64,000 bases of DNA, from contig NZ_CP097636.1 in assembly GCF_023573145.1 (NCBI RefSeq), positions 3,720,001 through 3,784,000 of the forward strand, in the 5' to 3' direction. This DNA is from Aquincola tertiaricarbonis. GTDB taxonomy: Bacteria > Pseudomonadota > Gammaproteobacteria > Burkholderiales > Burkholderiaceae_C. Under the pieces are notes generated by a model that worked only from the letters and a program-made list of their open reading frames with translations, did not search any database and was not told the DNA's origin. Made by a program: the position numbers and the translations under genes. This document shows, one piece after another, positions 30,837 to 39,749 of this stretch; positions within the stretch are counted from its first letter, which is position 1; each line of letters starts with the position of its first letter.

Positions 30837-31880
30837 ATGGATATCACCCAGCTGCTGGCGTTTTCGGTCAAGAACAAGGCCTCCGACCTGCACTTGTCGG
30901 CCGGCCTGCCGCCGATGATCCGCGTGCACGGCGACGTGCGCCGCATCAACGTGGAGGCGCTGGACCACAAGACCGTGCACGACATGGTGTACGACATCAT
31001 GAACGACGCCCAGCGCAAGCTCTACGAGGACACGCTGGAATGCGACTTCTCGTTCGAGATCCAGGGTCTGGCGCGTTTCCGGGTCAACGCCTACAACCAG
31101 AACCGCGGTGCCGGCGCGGTGTTCCGCACCATTCCCAGCAAGATCCTGACGCTGGAGCAGTTGCAGGCGCCCAAGGTGTTCGCCGACCTGGCGCTGCGCC
31201 CGCGCGGCCTGGTACTGGTCACCGGTCCCACCGGCTCGGGCAAGAGCACCACGCTGGCGGCCATGGTCAACCACCTGAACGAAAACGAGTACGGCCACGT
31301 GCTCACGGTGGAAGACCCGATCGAATTCGTGCACGAGAGCAAGAAGTGCCTGATCAACCAGCGCGAAGTGGGGCCGCACACGCTGAGCTTCTCGAACGCG
31401 CTGCGCTCGGCCCTGCGTGAAGACCCGGACGCCATCCTGGTGGGCGAAATGCGCGACCTGGAAACCATCCGCCTCGCGCTCACCGCAGCCGAGACCGGCC
31501 ACCTGGTGTTCGGCACGCTGCACACCAGCAGCGCGGCCAAGACCATCGACCGGGTGGTGGACGTGTTCCCCGCGGCCGAGAAGGACATGGTGCGCGCGAT
31601 GCTGTCCGAATCGCTGGTGGCGGTGATCTCGCAGACGCTGTGCAAGACCCGCGACGGCAGCGGCCGTGTGGCGGCGCACGAGATCATGATCGCCAACTCG
31701 GCCATCAAGAACCTGATCCGCGAGAACAAGATCGCCCAGATGTACTCCGCCATCCAGACCGGCCAGGGCCTGGGCATGCAGACGCTGGACCAGAACCTGG
31801 CCGACCTGGTGCGCCGCAACGTCATCACCCCGGCCGAAGCGCGCAGCAAGGCCAAGGCCCCCGAGAACTTCCCGGGCTGA
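30837..31880 (+). CDS. pilT: Type IV pilus retraction ATPase PilT
   Basis: This 347-residue hexameric ATPase depolymerises type IV pili to drive twitching. Motifs are VTGPTGSGKSTTLAAM (Walker A, about residue 130), TVEDPIEFVHE (Asp box), LVGEMRDLETIRLALTAAETGHLV (Walker B and His box) and the C-terminal AIRNLIRE-like AIKNLIRENK. It leads a pilT-cNMP-pilU cluster. Confidence 0.96.
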   Translation: MDITQLLAFSVKNKASDLHLSAGLPPMIRVHGDVRRINVEALDHKTVHDMVYDIMNDAQRKLYEDTLECDFSFEIQGLARFRVNAYNQNRGAGAVFRTIPSKILTLEQLQAPKVFADLALRPRGLVLVTGPTGSGKSTTLAAMVNHLNENEYGHVLTVEDPIEFVHESKKCLINQREVGPHTLSFSNALRSALREDPDAILVGEMRDLETIRLALTAAETGHLVFGTLHTSSAAKTIDRVVDVFPAAEKDMVRAMLSESLVAVISQTLCKTRDGSGRVAAHEIMIANSAIKNLIRENKIAQMYSAIQTGQGLGMQTLDQNLADLVRRNVITPAEARSKAKAPENFPG

Positions 31881-31892
31881 AAGGCCACCGCC

Positions 31893-32513
31893 GTGACCCG
31901 TCCGCCGCCGCTGCCGCCCGCCCTGCCCGAGACACCGCCCGACACCCAGGCCGGGGCCCTGCCAGACGCCGACGACCCGCCCGCGCCCGCCCGCGTGCGC
32001 TGGCCGCAGCGCGCGTCCGAGGTCGGCGCCCGGCCGCTGCCCCCGGCCGAAGCGGTGGCGCTGTTCGTGCAGGCCTGGCAGCGTGAGCCGCATGTGCTGC
32101 CGCTGGCCGACGATGAGCTGCAGCGCCTGGCCGCCTGGGCCCAGGTGGTGGAGGTGCCCGCCGGCCGCCCGCTGATCCAGCAGGACGAGCTGGGCGACTA
32201 CCTGCTGCTGGTGCTGGACGGTACCCTGCTGGTCGAGCGCCTGGTGCCGGGCGGCCCCGCCGTGCGTCTGGCCGAAGCGCGTGCCGGCGACATGCTGGGC
32301 GAGATGTCGCTGCTCGACTCCGGCTCGCGCTTTTCACGCGTGGCCACCGCCACCGCCTGCCGCATCGCGGTGCTGCAGGCCGAACCCTTCCACCGGCTGA
32401 TGCAGGATGATCCGCGCGTGGCGCTGGCCTTGATGGCCGCGCTGTCGCGACGCCTGTCGCTGCGGGTGCGGCTGCTGAGTGCCCGGCTGGGCGCGCTGCT
32501 GTCGCCCGCCTGA
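31893..32513 (+). CDS. Cyclic nucleotide-binding domain protein between pilT and pilU
   Basis: This 206-residue protein has a Pro-rich, probably disordered N-terminus (about 45 residues) and a CAP_ED cyclic nucleotide-binding beta-roll (VPAGRPLIQQDELGDYLLLVLDGTLLVER, GDMLGEMSLLDSGSRFSRVATATA). The phosphate-binding cassette reads GEMSLLDSGSRFS rather than the canonical GELALxxxxPRAAT, so ligand binding is uncertain. There is no DNA-binding domain. Its place between two retraction ATPases suggests control of pilus dynamics. The start is GTG at 31893. Confidence 0.85.
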   Translation: MTRPPPLPPALPETPPDTQAGALPDADDPPAPARVRWPQRASEVGARPLPPAEAVALFVQAWQREPHVLPLADDELQRLAAWAQVVEVPAGRPLIQQDELGDYLLLVLDGTLLVERLVPGGPAVRLAEARAGDMLGEMSLLDSGSRFSRVATATACRIAVLQAEPFHRLMQDDPRVALALMAALSRRLSLRVRLLSARLGALLSPA

Positions 32514-32555
32514 AGTCCCCCTGACCGATTTCGTCCTCCGCCGGAACTCCGCACC

Positions 32556-33692
32556 ATGGAAAGAGACCAGGCCTCCAAGTTCGTCAGCGATCTGCTGCGG
32601 TTGATGATCGCCCGCGGCGGCTCCGACCTCTTCCTCACGGCCGAGTTTCCGCCCGCCATCAAGGTGGACGGCAAGATCACCAAGGTGTCGCCCCAGCCCC
32701 TGACCGGCCAGCACACGCTGGCGCTGGCGCGCGCGCTGATGAACGACAAGCAGGCCGCCGAGTTCGAGCGCACGAAGGAATGCAACTTCGCCATCTCGCC
32801 GCAGGGCGTGGGGCGCTTCCGCTGCAATGCCTTCGTGCAGCAGGGCCAGGTGGGCCTGGTGCTGCGGACCATTCCTGCCACGCTGCCCACCATCGACGGG
32901 CTCAACCTGCCGCCGGTGATGAAGGAAGTGGCGATGACCAAGCGCGGGCTGGTCATCTTCGTGGGCGCCACCGGCTCGGGCAAGAGCACCTCGCTGGCGG
33001 CGATGGTGGACTACCGCAACGAGAACTCGCACGGGCACATCATCACCATCGAAGACCCGGTGGAGTTCGTGCACCCGCACAAGAACTGCATCGTCACCCA
33101 GCGCGAAGTGGGGCTGGACACCGACGGATGGGACATCGCGCTGAAGAACACGCTGCGCCAGGCGCCCGACGTGATTCTGATGGGCGAGATCCGCGACCGC
33201 GAGACCATGGAACATGCGGTGGCCTTCGCCGAGACCGGCCACCTGTGCATGGCCACGCTGCATGCCAACAGCGCCAACCAGGCGCTGGACCGGGTGATCA
33301 ACTTCTTCCCGGAAGAGCGCCGCCAGCAGCTGCTGATGGACCTGTCGCTCAACCTCAAGGCGCTGGTCTCGCAACGGCTGCTGCCGCGCCAGGAGGGCAA
33401 GGGCCGTGTGGCCGCGGTGGAGATCCTGCTGAACACGCCGCTGGTGTCCGACATGATCTTCAAGGGCGAGGTGGGCGAGCTGAAGGAGCTGATGAAACGC
33501 AGCCGCGAGCTGGGCATGCAGACCTTCGACCAGGCCTTGTTCGACCTCTTCGAGGCCCACGCCGTGACCTACGAAGACGCGTTGCGCAACGCCGATTCGG
33601 TGAACGACCTGCGGCTGCAGATCAAGCTCAACAGCCGCCGCCTGCGCGGCGCCGACCTGGCCTCGGGCACCGAGCACCTGACGATCATCTGA
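32556..33692 (+). CDS. pilU: PilT-like retraction ATPase PilU
   Basis: This 378-residue PilT paralogue works with PilT in retraction. It has VGATGSGKSTSLAAM, IITIEDPVEFVHPHKNC, LMGEIRDRETMEHAVAFAETGHLC and the PilU-like extended C-terminus (NDLRLQIKLNSRRLRGADLASG). It follows the cNMP-binding gene by 42 bases. Confidence 0.95.
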   Translation: MERDQASKFVSDLLRLMIARGGSDLFLTAEFPPAIKVDGKITKVSPQPLTGQHTLALARALMNDKQAAEFERTKECNFAISPQGVGRFRCNAFVQQGQVGLVLRTIPATLPTIDGLNLPPVMKEVAMTKRGLVIFVGATGSGKSTSLAAMVDYRNENSHGHIITIEDPVEFVHPHKNCIVTQREVGLDTDGWDIALKNTLRQAPDVILMGEIRDRETMEHAVAFAETGHLCMATLHANSANQALDRVINFFPEERRQQLLMDLSLNLKALVSQRLLPRQEGKGRVAAVEILLNTPLVSDMIFKGEVGELKELMKRSRELGMQTFDQALFDLFEAHAVTYEDALRNADSVNDLRLQIKLNSRRLRGADLASGTEHLTII

Positions 33693-33745
33693 GGCCGGGG
33701 CCCCTAAACTCGCCGCACACACGGATGAGCGGACGGAGGGACGGG

Positions 33746-34594
33746 GTGTCCATCGAGATCAGGTTCGACGAAGCAGCGCGACGCATCTTCGTCTTCGATG
33801 AGGTGTACTCGGAGCGCGCGGCGCGCGAGCAGGCCGAAAAGCGCAAGCTCGGCGCCTTCGGCACGGTGGCGCGCATGCAGTCGCTGATCGCGGGCGGCCC
33901 CAAGCCGGAAACGGTGTCGCTGTCCAAGTCGGAGCTGCGCTACGAGCCCTTCTGGCTGGTCAGCGCCCAGCGGGCGGTGGACTACACCTGCCAGGTGGAA
34001 TACACGGTGGCCGTCGACAACGCCCATGCGCAACGGGTGCAGATCGGCAGCTTCACCACCGAGGTGGCAGCCCGGGGCAGCAAGCGGCAGATCGTGGTGC
34101 CGGCGCTGGAAACCTGCCACCGCAAGATCGACTTCGCGACCCATCTCGACGGGCTCAAGCGCGAGATCCGCGCCGCCACGCTGGAAGCCTATGTGCGCAA
34201 CTACAAGGCACAGGACGTGGAGGCGATGACCGCGGGCAATGCGGTCGAGTCGCTGGTGTCGGTGGCTTCGGTGATCCAGATCGCCACCTCGCGGCTGACG
34301 GGCGAGGCCATCACCGCACACGAGATCGGCCACGACCAACTGCTGATCGACAAGCTGTACCTCTACTGGCGCCCGGTCTTCGCCTTCGAGTACGTGTGGA
34401 CGGCCAACGGCAAGACGGGCGTGGTGGAGATCGACGGCCTGACCGGCGACGGCGTCTCCAACGGCCAATGGTTCAAGGACAAGCTGCAGCGGGTGATGAC
34501 CCGCGACATGCTGATCGAGGTGAGCTCCGAAGTGGCCAACGCCGTGGTGCCCGGCACCGGCGTGGCCGTCAAGCTGATCGACCGCATGCTGTGA
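33746..34594 (+). CDS. Conserved-looking protein of unknown function
   Basis: This protein of 282 residues is not recognised. It begins MSIEIRFDEAARRIFVFDEV and appears soluble and mixed alpha/beta, with no signal peptide; a run near the end (EVANAVVPGTGVAVKLIDRML) is amphipathic. The GTG at 33746 is chosen because GGAGGG lies about 6 bases before it; an in-frame ATG at 33725 without a ribosome site would add seven residues. It follows pilU by 53 bases and is convergent with dolP, so it may be an extra member of the pilus cluster or independent. Confidence 0.7.
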   Translation: MSIEIRFDEAARRIFVFDEVYSERAAREQAEKRKLGAFGTVARMQSLIAGGPKPETVSLSKSELRYEPFWLVSAQRAVDYTCQVEYTVAVDNAHAQRVQIGSFTTEVAARGSKRQIVVPALETCHRKIDFATHLDGLKREIRAATLEAYVRNYKAQDVEAMTAGNAVESLVSVASVIQIATSRLTGEAITAHEIGHDQLLIDKLYLYWRPVFAFEYVWTANGKTGVVEIDGLTGDGVSNGQWFKDKLQRVMTRDMLIEVSSEVANAVVPGTGVAVKLIDRML

Positions 34595-34624
34595 CGCGGC
34601 GGGCACCCGCCCGCCGCGCCGCCA

Positions 34625-35266
34625 TCACTTCTCGACGACGGGCGCCGGCTTGGTGTTGGCCAGCTGGGCCTCGGTGATCACTTCGAACACCCGCACCACC
34701 TTCTGCACGCCGCTCACGCTGCGCGCCAGGTCGCTGGCACGGGTGGCTTCGCGTTCGGTCACCACGCCCATCAGGTAGACGGTGCCGCGCTCGGTCACCA
34801 CCTTGATGGCGCTGGCCTGGATGTCCTTGGCGTCCACCAGCGTGGCCTTGACCTTGCTGGTCAGCAGCGAGTCGTTGGAGCGGGCCGTCAGCGAGCTGGG
34901 CGCCAGGATGGCCAGCTCGTTGACCACCGAGCGCACGCCCTCGATGCTGCGCACCTGCTGTTCCACGCGGGCGCGCATGGCTTCGTCGGGTACTTCGCCG
35001 CTCAGCAGCACCACCTTGTTGTAGCTGGTGGCGCTGACGTGGCCGCGGTCGCCGGCGATGGGGGCGATGCGGTTGACGGCCTTGAGCTCGATGCCCTGGT
35101 CGTCCAGTTGCGTGCCGGTGGAGCGGCGGTCGGTGACGACCATGGCGCTGCCGACGGCCGCGCCGCCGAGCAGCAGCGGCGCGCAGGCGCTGAGCAGCAC
35201 GCTGGCACCGAGGGCCGAGACCAGCAGGGCGGCCGAGCGGCCGAGGCGGTGGTTCGAAGACTTCAT
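34625..35266 (-). CDS. dolP: BON-domain outer membrane lipoprotein DolP (YraP)
   Basis: This 213-residue lipoprotein has a signal with lipobox LLSAC (cysteine at about residue 28) and two BON domains (GHVSATSYNKVVLLSGEVPDEAMRARVEQQV and SNDSLLTSKVKATLVDAKDI to VYLMGVVTEREATRASDLARSV). DolP binds anionic phospholipids and helps keep the outer membrane intact. The start at 35266 overlaps the stop of the SIS-domain gene by four bases. An upstream in-frame start would spoil the lipoprotein signal. Confidence 0.92.
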   Translation of the reverse strand: MKSSNHRLGRSAALLVSALGASVLLSACAPLLLGGAAVGSAMVVTDRRSTGTQLDDQGIELKAVNRIAPIAGDRGHVSATSYNKVVLLSGEVPDEAMRARVEQQVRSIEGVRSVVNELAILAPSSLTARSNDSLLTSKVKATLVDAKDIQASAIKVVTERGTVYLMGVVTEREATRASDLARSVSGVQKVVRVFEVITEAQLANTKPAPVVEK

Positions 35267-35862
35267 GCGTTGGGTTCCTGTTCGCCCATGAGCTGCACGT
35301 CCACGGCATCGCACAGGCAGTGCAAGGCCAGCACGTGAATTTCACGGATTCGTGCCGCACGGTCGTGCGGCACGGCCACTTGTACATCGGTCTCCATCAA
35401 CTCGGCCGCCAGCCCAGGGGCTTGTCGACCGGTGAAGGCGATGACCGTCATGTCCTTGCCATGCGCTGACTGCACTGCGGCGATGACGGCTTCGTCATCC
35501 CCGGCGGGCGCCAGCACCAGCAGCACGTCGCCCGGCAAGCCGAGGGCCTGCACCTGCTTGGCCAGCACGTCGTTGATGCCGGATTCACGCGCCAGCGACT
35601 GACTCAGCACGCTGTCGGTGCCCAGCGCCAGCGCGGCCAGGCCGGGGCGCTCACGCTCGAAACGGCCGACGAACTGCGCGGCCAGGTGCTGCGCATCGGC
35701 GGTGGAGCCGCCACTGCCGCACACCATCAGCTTGCCGCCGGCTGTGATGCAGCCGAGCACGGCGTGCACCGCATCGGCCAGCGGGCGCGCAAGGGTATCG
35801 GCCGCCTGCACCTGCAGGTCGGCACTCTCGAAAAACTGCTGCTGGATGCGCTGTTCAAGCAT
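35263..35862 (-). CDS. diaA: SIS-domain protein DiaA/GmhA-type
   Basis: This 199-residue SIS protein has VCGSGGSTADAQHLAAQFVGRFERERPGL, which fits DiaA (DnaA initiator-associating factor) and its close relative phosphoheptose isomerase GmhA. The neighbouring dolP, yraN and rsmI genes are those that flank diaA in E. coli, so DiaA is preferred by synteny. A TATGAT box lies 8 bases before the ATG. Confidence 0.87.
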   Translation of the reverse strand: MLEQRIQQQFFESADLQVQAADTLARPLADAVHAVLGCITAGGKLMVCGSGGSTADAQHLAAQFVGRFERERPGLAALALGTDSVLSQSLARESGINDVLAKQVQALGLPGDVLLVLAPAGDDEAVIAAVQSAHGKDMTVIAFTGRQAPGLAAELMETDVQVAVPHDRAARIREIHVLALHCLCDAVDVQLMGEQEPNA

Positions 35863-36019
35863 GGCGGCGGATCATAAGACAGCGGATGCACCAAGTCGGT
35901 TCCGAAGTGAACCAGGCACATTGAGCAACAGGGCAGCAAGGTGCCGCATCTGATAGCAAGTATCAGATTCACAAAGAACGCATGCACTCCCGGGCGGTCC
36001 CATTTCGCCCGCCCCAAGC

Positions 36020-36970
36020 ATGCGCTCGCCCCTGCTAAATTTTCCCGACGTCACCCTGGTGTGCGTCGACAACCGCACCCCTGCCCTGGCCTTGCAGGCG
36101 CTGCAGCACTGCCACCGGCAGGCGCATTTCGCGCGCACCCTGCTGTTCACAGATGCGGCCACCGCCGCCGGTCCGCTGCCTGAAGGCGTGCAGGCGCTGG
36201 CGGTGCAGATCGACTCGGTGCCTGCCTACTCGCACTTCATGCTGCGCGGGCTGCTGCCGCACATCCGCACCTCGCACCTGCTGGTGGTGCAGTGGGACGG
36301 CTATGTGCTCGATGCCGCGCACTGGACGCCCGAGTTTCTGACCCATGACTACATCGGCGCGTTGTTCCGCGACGAGCCTGAAGGCCGCAACGTGGGCAAC
36401 GGCGGCTTCTCGCTGCGCTCCCGCCGGCTGCTGCAGGCCCTGCAGGACCCACGCATCACGCCCACCCACCCCGAGGACGCCTGCATCGCCCAGCAGCACC
36501 GGCCGCTGCTGGAGCAGGCGCACGGCATCCGCTTCGCGCCGCCCGCGCTGGCCGCACGCTTTGCGTTCGAGCGTGTGGCCCCCGCAGGCCAGACCTTCGG
36601 CTTCCACGGCCTGTTCAACCTGCCGCGGGTGATGGACACGCCCACCCTGACCACCTTCGTCGACCAGCTGCCGGACGCGATGTTCACCGGCGTGGACGCG
36701 CGCGACCTGTGCAAGGCGCTGATGCGTGCCGGCCGTCTGGCGGAAGCCCGGCGGGTGATGGCACGGCGCCTGGCCGCCGGCCAGCGCGACGGCCGCACGC
36801 GCCAGCTGCAGGCGCGGCTGGCGCTGCTGCAGTGGGGGCAGCGGCTGGGGTGGGTGGGGGCTCCGGATCAACCAGCGTCGAACGCCGCCACCAGCCACTC
36901 CAGCGTGTCGCCCTCGATGCTGACGACATCGAAGCGACAGGGCGGCAGCGCGGACAGGCGCATCAGGTAG
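36020..36970 (+). CDS. DUF5672-like putative glycosyltransferase-type protein
   Basis: This 316-residue protein has VQWDGYVLDAAHWTPEFLTHDYIGALF and GNGGFSLRSRRLLQAL (about residues 90-145), segments shared with DUF5672 proteins that often accompany glycosyltransferases and surface polysaccharide genes. It stands on the opposite strand between yraN and diaA, interrupting the usual yra gene order. Its last ~35 residues (36868-36970) overlap the end of yraN tail to tail, so the true C-terminus may be variable. The substrate is unknown. Confidence 0.75.
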   Translation: MRSPLLNFPDVTLVCVDNRTPALALQALQHCHRQAHFARTLLFTDAATAAGPLPEGVQALAVQIDSVPAYSHFMLRGLLPHIRTSHLLVVQWDGYVLDAAHWTPEFLTHDYIGALFRDEPEGRNVGNGGFSLRSRRLLQALQDPRITPTHPEDACIAQQHRPLLEQAHGIRFAPPALAARFAFERVAPAGQTFGFHGLFNLPRVMDTPTLTTFVDQLPDAMFTGVDARDLCKALMRAGRLAEARRVMARRLAAGQRDGRTRQLQARLALLQWGQRLGWVGAPDQPASNAATSHSSVSPSMLTTSKRQGGSADRRIR

Positions 36971-37287
36971 TGCTGCGCGGCGTAGATCACCCGCCGCTGC
37001 TTCACGCCGGTGACGCTGCCGGCCGCGCCGCCATGGCTGGCGGCGGCGCGCGAACGCACCTCCACGAACACCAGCGTGCCGTCGCGGTCGCGCATGATCA
37101 GGTCCACCTCGCCGGCGCGGCGGGAGGGTCCGCGCGCCACCCGATAATTGCGCTCCACCAGCGTGAGGCCGTGGCGCCGCAGATGCGCCAGCGCACGGTC
37201 TTCGCCGGCGGTGCCGGTGGCCGTCGTGCTGCCTTCCGATCCTGTACTGCGCGACCTTGTACTGCCCCACCGCCTTGAATCAGCCAT
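36868..37287 (-). CDS. yraN: YraN-family (UPF0102) endonuclease-like protein
   Basis: This 139-residue protein has the UPF0102 pattern GTAGEDRALAHLRRHGLTLVERNYR, GEVDLIMRDRDGTLVFVEVRSR and KQRRVIYAAQHYL; the E-VD-EVR residues resemble the catalytic core of Holliday-junction-type nucleases. Biochemical function is unproven. The ATG at 37287-37285 lies inside a CATG palindrome shared with the start codon of the divergent rsmI. A shorter version starting nearer GTAGED cannot be ruled out. Confidence 0.87.
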   Translation of the reverse strand: MADSRRWGSTRSRSTGSEGSTTATGTAGEDRALAHLRRHGLTLVERNYRVARGPSRRAGEVDLIMRDRDGTLVFVEVRSRAAASHGGAAGSVTGVKQRRVIYAAQHYLMRLSALPPCRFDVVSIEGDTLEWLVAAFDAG

Positions 37288-37288
37288 G
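37285..37288. other. CATG palindrome holding two divergent start codons
   Basis: ATG at 37286-37288 begins rsmI and ATG at 37287-37285 on the minus strand begins yraN. Each gene's promoter must therefore lie inside the other's coding region, unless one of the starts is further downstream. Neither has an obvious ribosome-binding site. Confidence 0.65.
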
Positions 37289-38194
37289 TCCAGTGCCTTG
37301 ACGATCGTGCAGGCCGCCGCCGAGGCGGCCGGTGCCCAGCAGTATCCGCCCGGCACGCTGTATGTGGTGGCCACACCCATCGGCAATCTGGCCGACATCA
37401 CGTTGCGCGCGGTGCATGTGCTGGCGCTGGTGGATGCGGTGGCCTGCGAGGACACCCGCGTCAGTGCCGGCCTGCTGCGCCACCTGGGCCTGCACAAGCC
37501 GCTGGTGGCGCTGCACGAGCACAACGAGTTCGAAGGCGCCGCTGCCATCGTCGATAGGCTGGCGCGTGGCGAGCGCATCGCCTACATCAGCGATGCCGGC
37601 ACGCCCGCGGTGTCCGACCCCGGCGCGCGGCTGGTGGCCGCGGTGCAGGCGGCCGGGCTGCGCACCATGCCGCTGCCCGGCGCCAGCAGCGCGCTGGCAG
37701 CGTTGAGCGTGGCCGGTGATGCCGACAGCCGCGGCTTCGCGTTTGCCGGCTTCCTGCCCACCAAGGCCGGTGAGCGCCGCAGCGCGCTGCAGGCCGTGCT
37801 GGCGCAGCCGCTGACGCAGGTGCTGTTCGAGGCGCCGCACCGCATCGAAGGCCTGCTGCGCGAGCTGGCCGAGGCCGCGCCCGAGCGCCGGGTGACCGTG
37901 GGCCGCGAGCTGACCAAGCAGTTCGAGACCGTGGCCACGATGCCCGCGGCCGAGCTGCCCGCCTGGCTGGCCGCCGATGCCAACCGCCTGCGGGGCGAAT
38001 TCGTGCTGGTGGTGCATGCGCCGGCTGCTGCCGAAGCGGCCGAGGGTGACGAGGCGCTGCCGCCCGAGGCCGAACGGGTGCTGGGCCTGCTGCTGGCCGA
38101 GCTGCCGCTGAAGCAGGCGGTGGCGCTGGCGGCCAGCATCACCGGCGCGCCGCGCAATGCGCTGTACCAGCGGGCGCTGTCGCTGCGTGCCTGA
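37286..38194 (+). CDS. rsmI: 16S rRNA (cytidine-1402 2'-O) methyltransferase
   Basis: RsmI methylates the ribose of C1402 in 16S rRNA. The 302-residue protein has GTLYVVATPIGNLADITLRA (residues ~22-42), ACEDTRVSAGLLRH, IAYISDAGTPAVSDPGARLV and the TKQFE-type GRELTKQFETV. The ATG at 37286 overlaps the yraN start codon in the opposite direction, so no untranslated space separates the two genes. Upstream frame extension gives no family-like residues. Confidence 0.95.
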   Translation: MSSALTIVQAAAEAAGAQQYPPGTLYVVATPIGNLADITLRAVHVLALVDAVACEDTRVSAGLLRHLGLHKPLVALHEHNEFEGAAAIVDRLARGERIAYISDAGTPAVSDPGARLVAAVQAAGLRTMPLPGASSALAALSVAGDADSRGFAFAGFLPTKAGERRSALQAVLAQPLTQVLFEAPHRIEGLLRELAEAAPERRVTVGRELTKQFETVATMPAAELPAWLAADANRLRGEFVLVVHAPAAAEAAEGDEALPPEAERVLGLLLAELPLKQAVALAASITGAPRNALYQRALSLRA

Positions 38195-38238
38195 CCCCAC
38201 CCCTTTCACAGAGGGGGCCGACTCCTATACTCGTTCGC

Positions 38239-39714
38239 ATGATTTCGCGCGAACCCACCCTTGAACGCCTCGCGCTCGCGCAAGGCCTGTTGCTCGAACC
38301 CTTCGGGCTCACCGATGCGGCGCTGACCAAGGCCCTGCGCACGATCAGCGCACACCGCATCGACGACGCGGACCTGTACTTCCAGACCACCCGCCACGAA
38401 GGCTGGAGCCTGGAGGAAGGCATCGTCAAGAGCGGCAGCTTCAGCATCGACCAAGGGGTGGGCGTGCGCGCGGTGGCCGGCGAAAAGACCGCCTTCGCCT
38501 ATTCCGACGACATTTCCGAGGCCTCGCTGCTGGACGCGGCGCGCACCGTGCGCACCATCGCCGCGGCCGGCCAGAGCGTGCGCGTGAAAGTGCCGGGCAA
38601 GGGCAAGGTGGTGGGCAGTCGCACGCTGTACGGCCCCACCGACCCCATCGGCACGCTGGACAGCGCGCAGAAGGTGGCGCTGCTGGAAAAAACCGAGAAG
38701 CTGGCACGCAGCAAGGACCCGCGCATCGTGCAGGTGATGGCCGGCCTGGCCGCCGAGTACGACGTGGTGATGGTGGCGCGTGCCGACGGCACCCGCGCCG
38801 CCGACGTGCGGCCGCTGGTGCGGCTGTCGGTCACCGTGATCGCCGAGCAGACGATCGGCGGCGTGGTGCGCCGCGAGGTGGGCTCGGGCGGCGGCGGTGG
38901 CCGTTTCGGCCTGGGCTGGTTCCAGGATGCACAGATCGAGCAGTACGTGGACCAGGCCGTCAACGCTGCGCTCACCAACCTTGAATCGCGCCCCGCGCCG
39001 GCCGGCGAGATGACCGTGGTGCTGGGCCCCGGCTGGCCCGGCATCCTGCTGCACGAAGCCATCGGCCACGGGCTGGAAGGCGACTTCAACCGTAAGGGCA
39101 GCAGCGCGTTCAGCGGCCGCATCGGCAAGCGCGTGGCCGCCAAGGGCGTGACGGTGCTGGACGACGGTACCCTGCCCGACCGCCGCGGCAGCCTGAACGT
39201 GGACGACGAAGGCAACGCCACCCAGCGCACCGTGCTGATCGAGGACGGCATCCTGCGCGGCTACATCCAGGACTCGATGAACGCCCGGCTGACCGGCGTG
39301 GCCCCCACCGGCAACGGCCGCCGCGAAAGCTACGCACACGTGCCGATGCCGCGCATGACTAACACCTACATGCTGGACGGCGACAAGACCAAGGAAGAGA
39401 TCGTCGCCAGCATGAAGCGCGGCCTCTACGCCACCAACTTCGGCGGCGGTCAGGTCGACATCACCAGCGGCAAGTTCGTGTTCTCGGCCAGCGAGGCCTT
39501 CTGGGTGGAGAACGGCAAGATCCAGTACCCGGTCAAGGGCGCCACGCTGATCGGCAACGGACCCGATGCGCTCACCCGCGTGAGCATGATCGGCAACGAC
39601 ATGCAGCTCGATTCCGGCGTGGGCACCTGCGGCAAGGAAGGCCAGAGCGTGCCGGTGGGCGTGGGCCAGCCGACGCTGCGCATCGACGGCCTGACCGTCG
39701 GCGGCACGGCTTGA
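38239..39714 (+). CDS. tldD: Metalloprotease TldD
   Basis: TldD acts with TldE/PmbA as a heterodimeric zinc peptidase that processes small peptides and antitoxins. The 491-residue protein has the zinc motif LLHEAIGHGLEGDFNR (HExxxH, about residue 272) and the N-terminal DADLYFQTTRHEGWSLEEGIVK. TATACT lies 7 bases before the ATG and no ribosome site is seen. Its stop codon overlaps the -35 element of the next promoter. Confidence 0.95.
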   Translation: MISREPTLERLALAQGLLLEPFGLTDAALTKALRTISAHRIDDADLYFQTTRHEGWSLEEGIVKSGSFSIDQGVGVRAVAGEKTAFAYSDDISEASLLDAARTVRTIAAAGQSVRVKVPGKGKVVGSRTLYGPTDPIGTLDSAQKVALLEKTEKLARSKDPRIVQVMAGLAAEYDVVMVARADGTRAADVRPLVRLSVTVIAEQTIGGVVRREVGSGGGGGRFGLGWFQDAQIEQYVDQAVNAALTNLESRPAPAGEMTVVLGPGWPGILLHEAIGHGLEGDFNRKGSSAFSGRIGKRVAAKGVTVLDDGTLPDRRGSLNVDDEGNATQRTVLIEDGILRGYIQDSMNARLTGVAPTGNGRRESYAHVPMPRMTNTYMLDGDKTKEEIVASMKRGLYATNFGGGQVDITSGKFVFSASEAFWVENGKIQYPVKGATLIGNGPDALTRVSMIGNDMQLDSGVGTCGKEGQSVPVGVGQPTLRIDGLTVGGTA

Positions 39715-39740
39715 CGGCCCGCCGGGCGCACGGCTACATT
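39711..39740 (+). promoter_or_regulatory. Candidate promoter of the aroG leader
   Basis: TTGACG (39711-39716) and TACATT (39735-39740) are separated by 18 bases. The -35 box overlaps the tldD TGA stop. Transcription would begin about 39747, almost at the leader-peptide ATG (39750). Confidence 0.55.
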
Positions 39741-39749
39741 CGCCAGGTC

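Noticed and set aside
33725..33745. ATG at 33725 as the start of the gene after pilU
   Set aside because: No ribosome site precedes it, whereas GTG 33746 has GGAGGG at the right distance. It remains possible.
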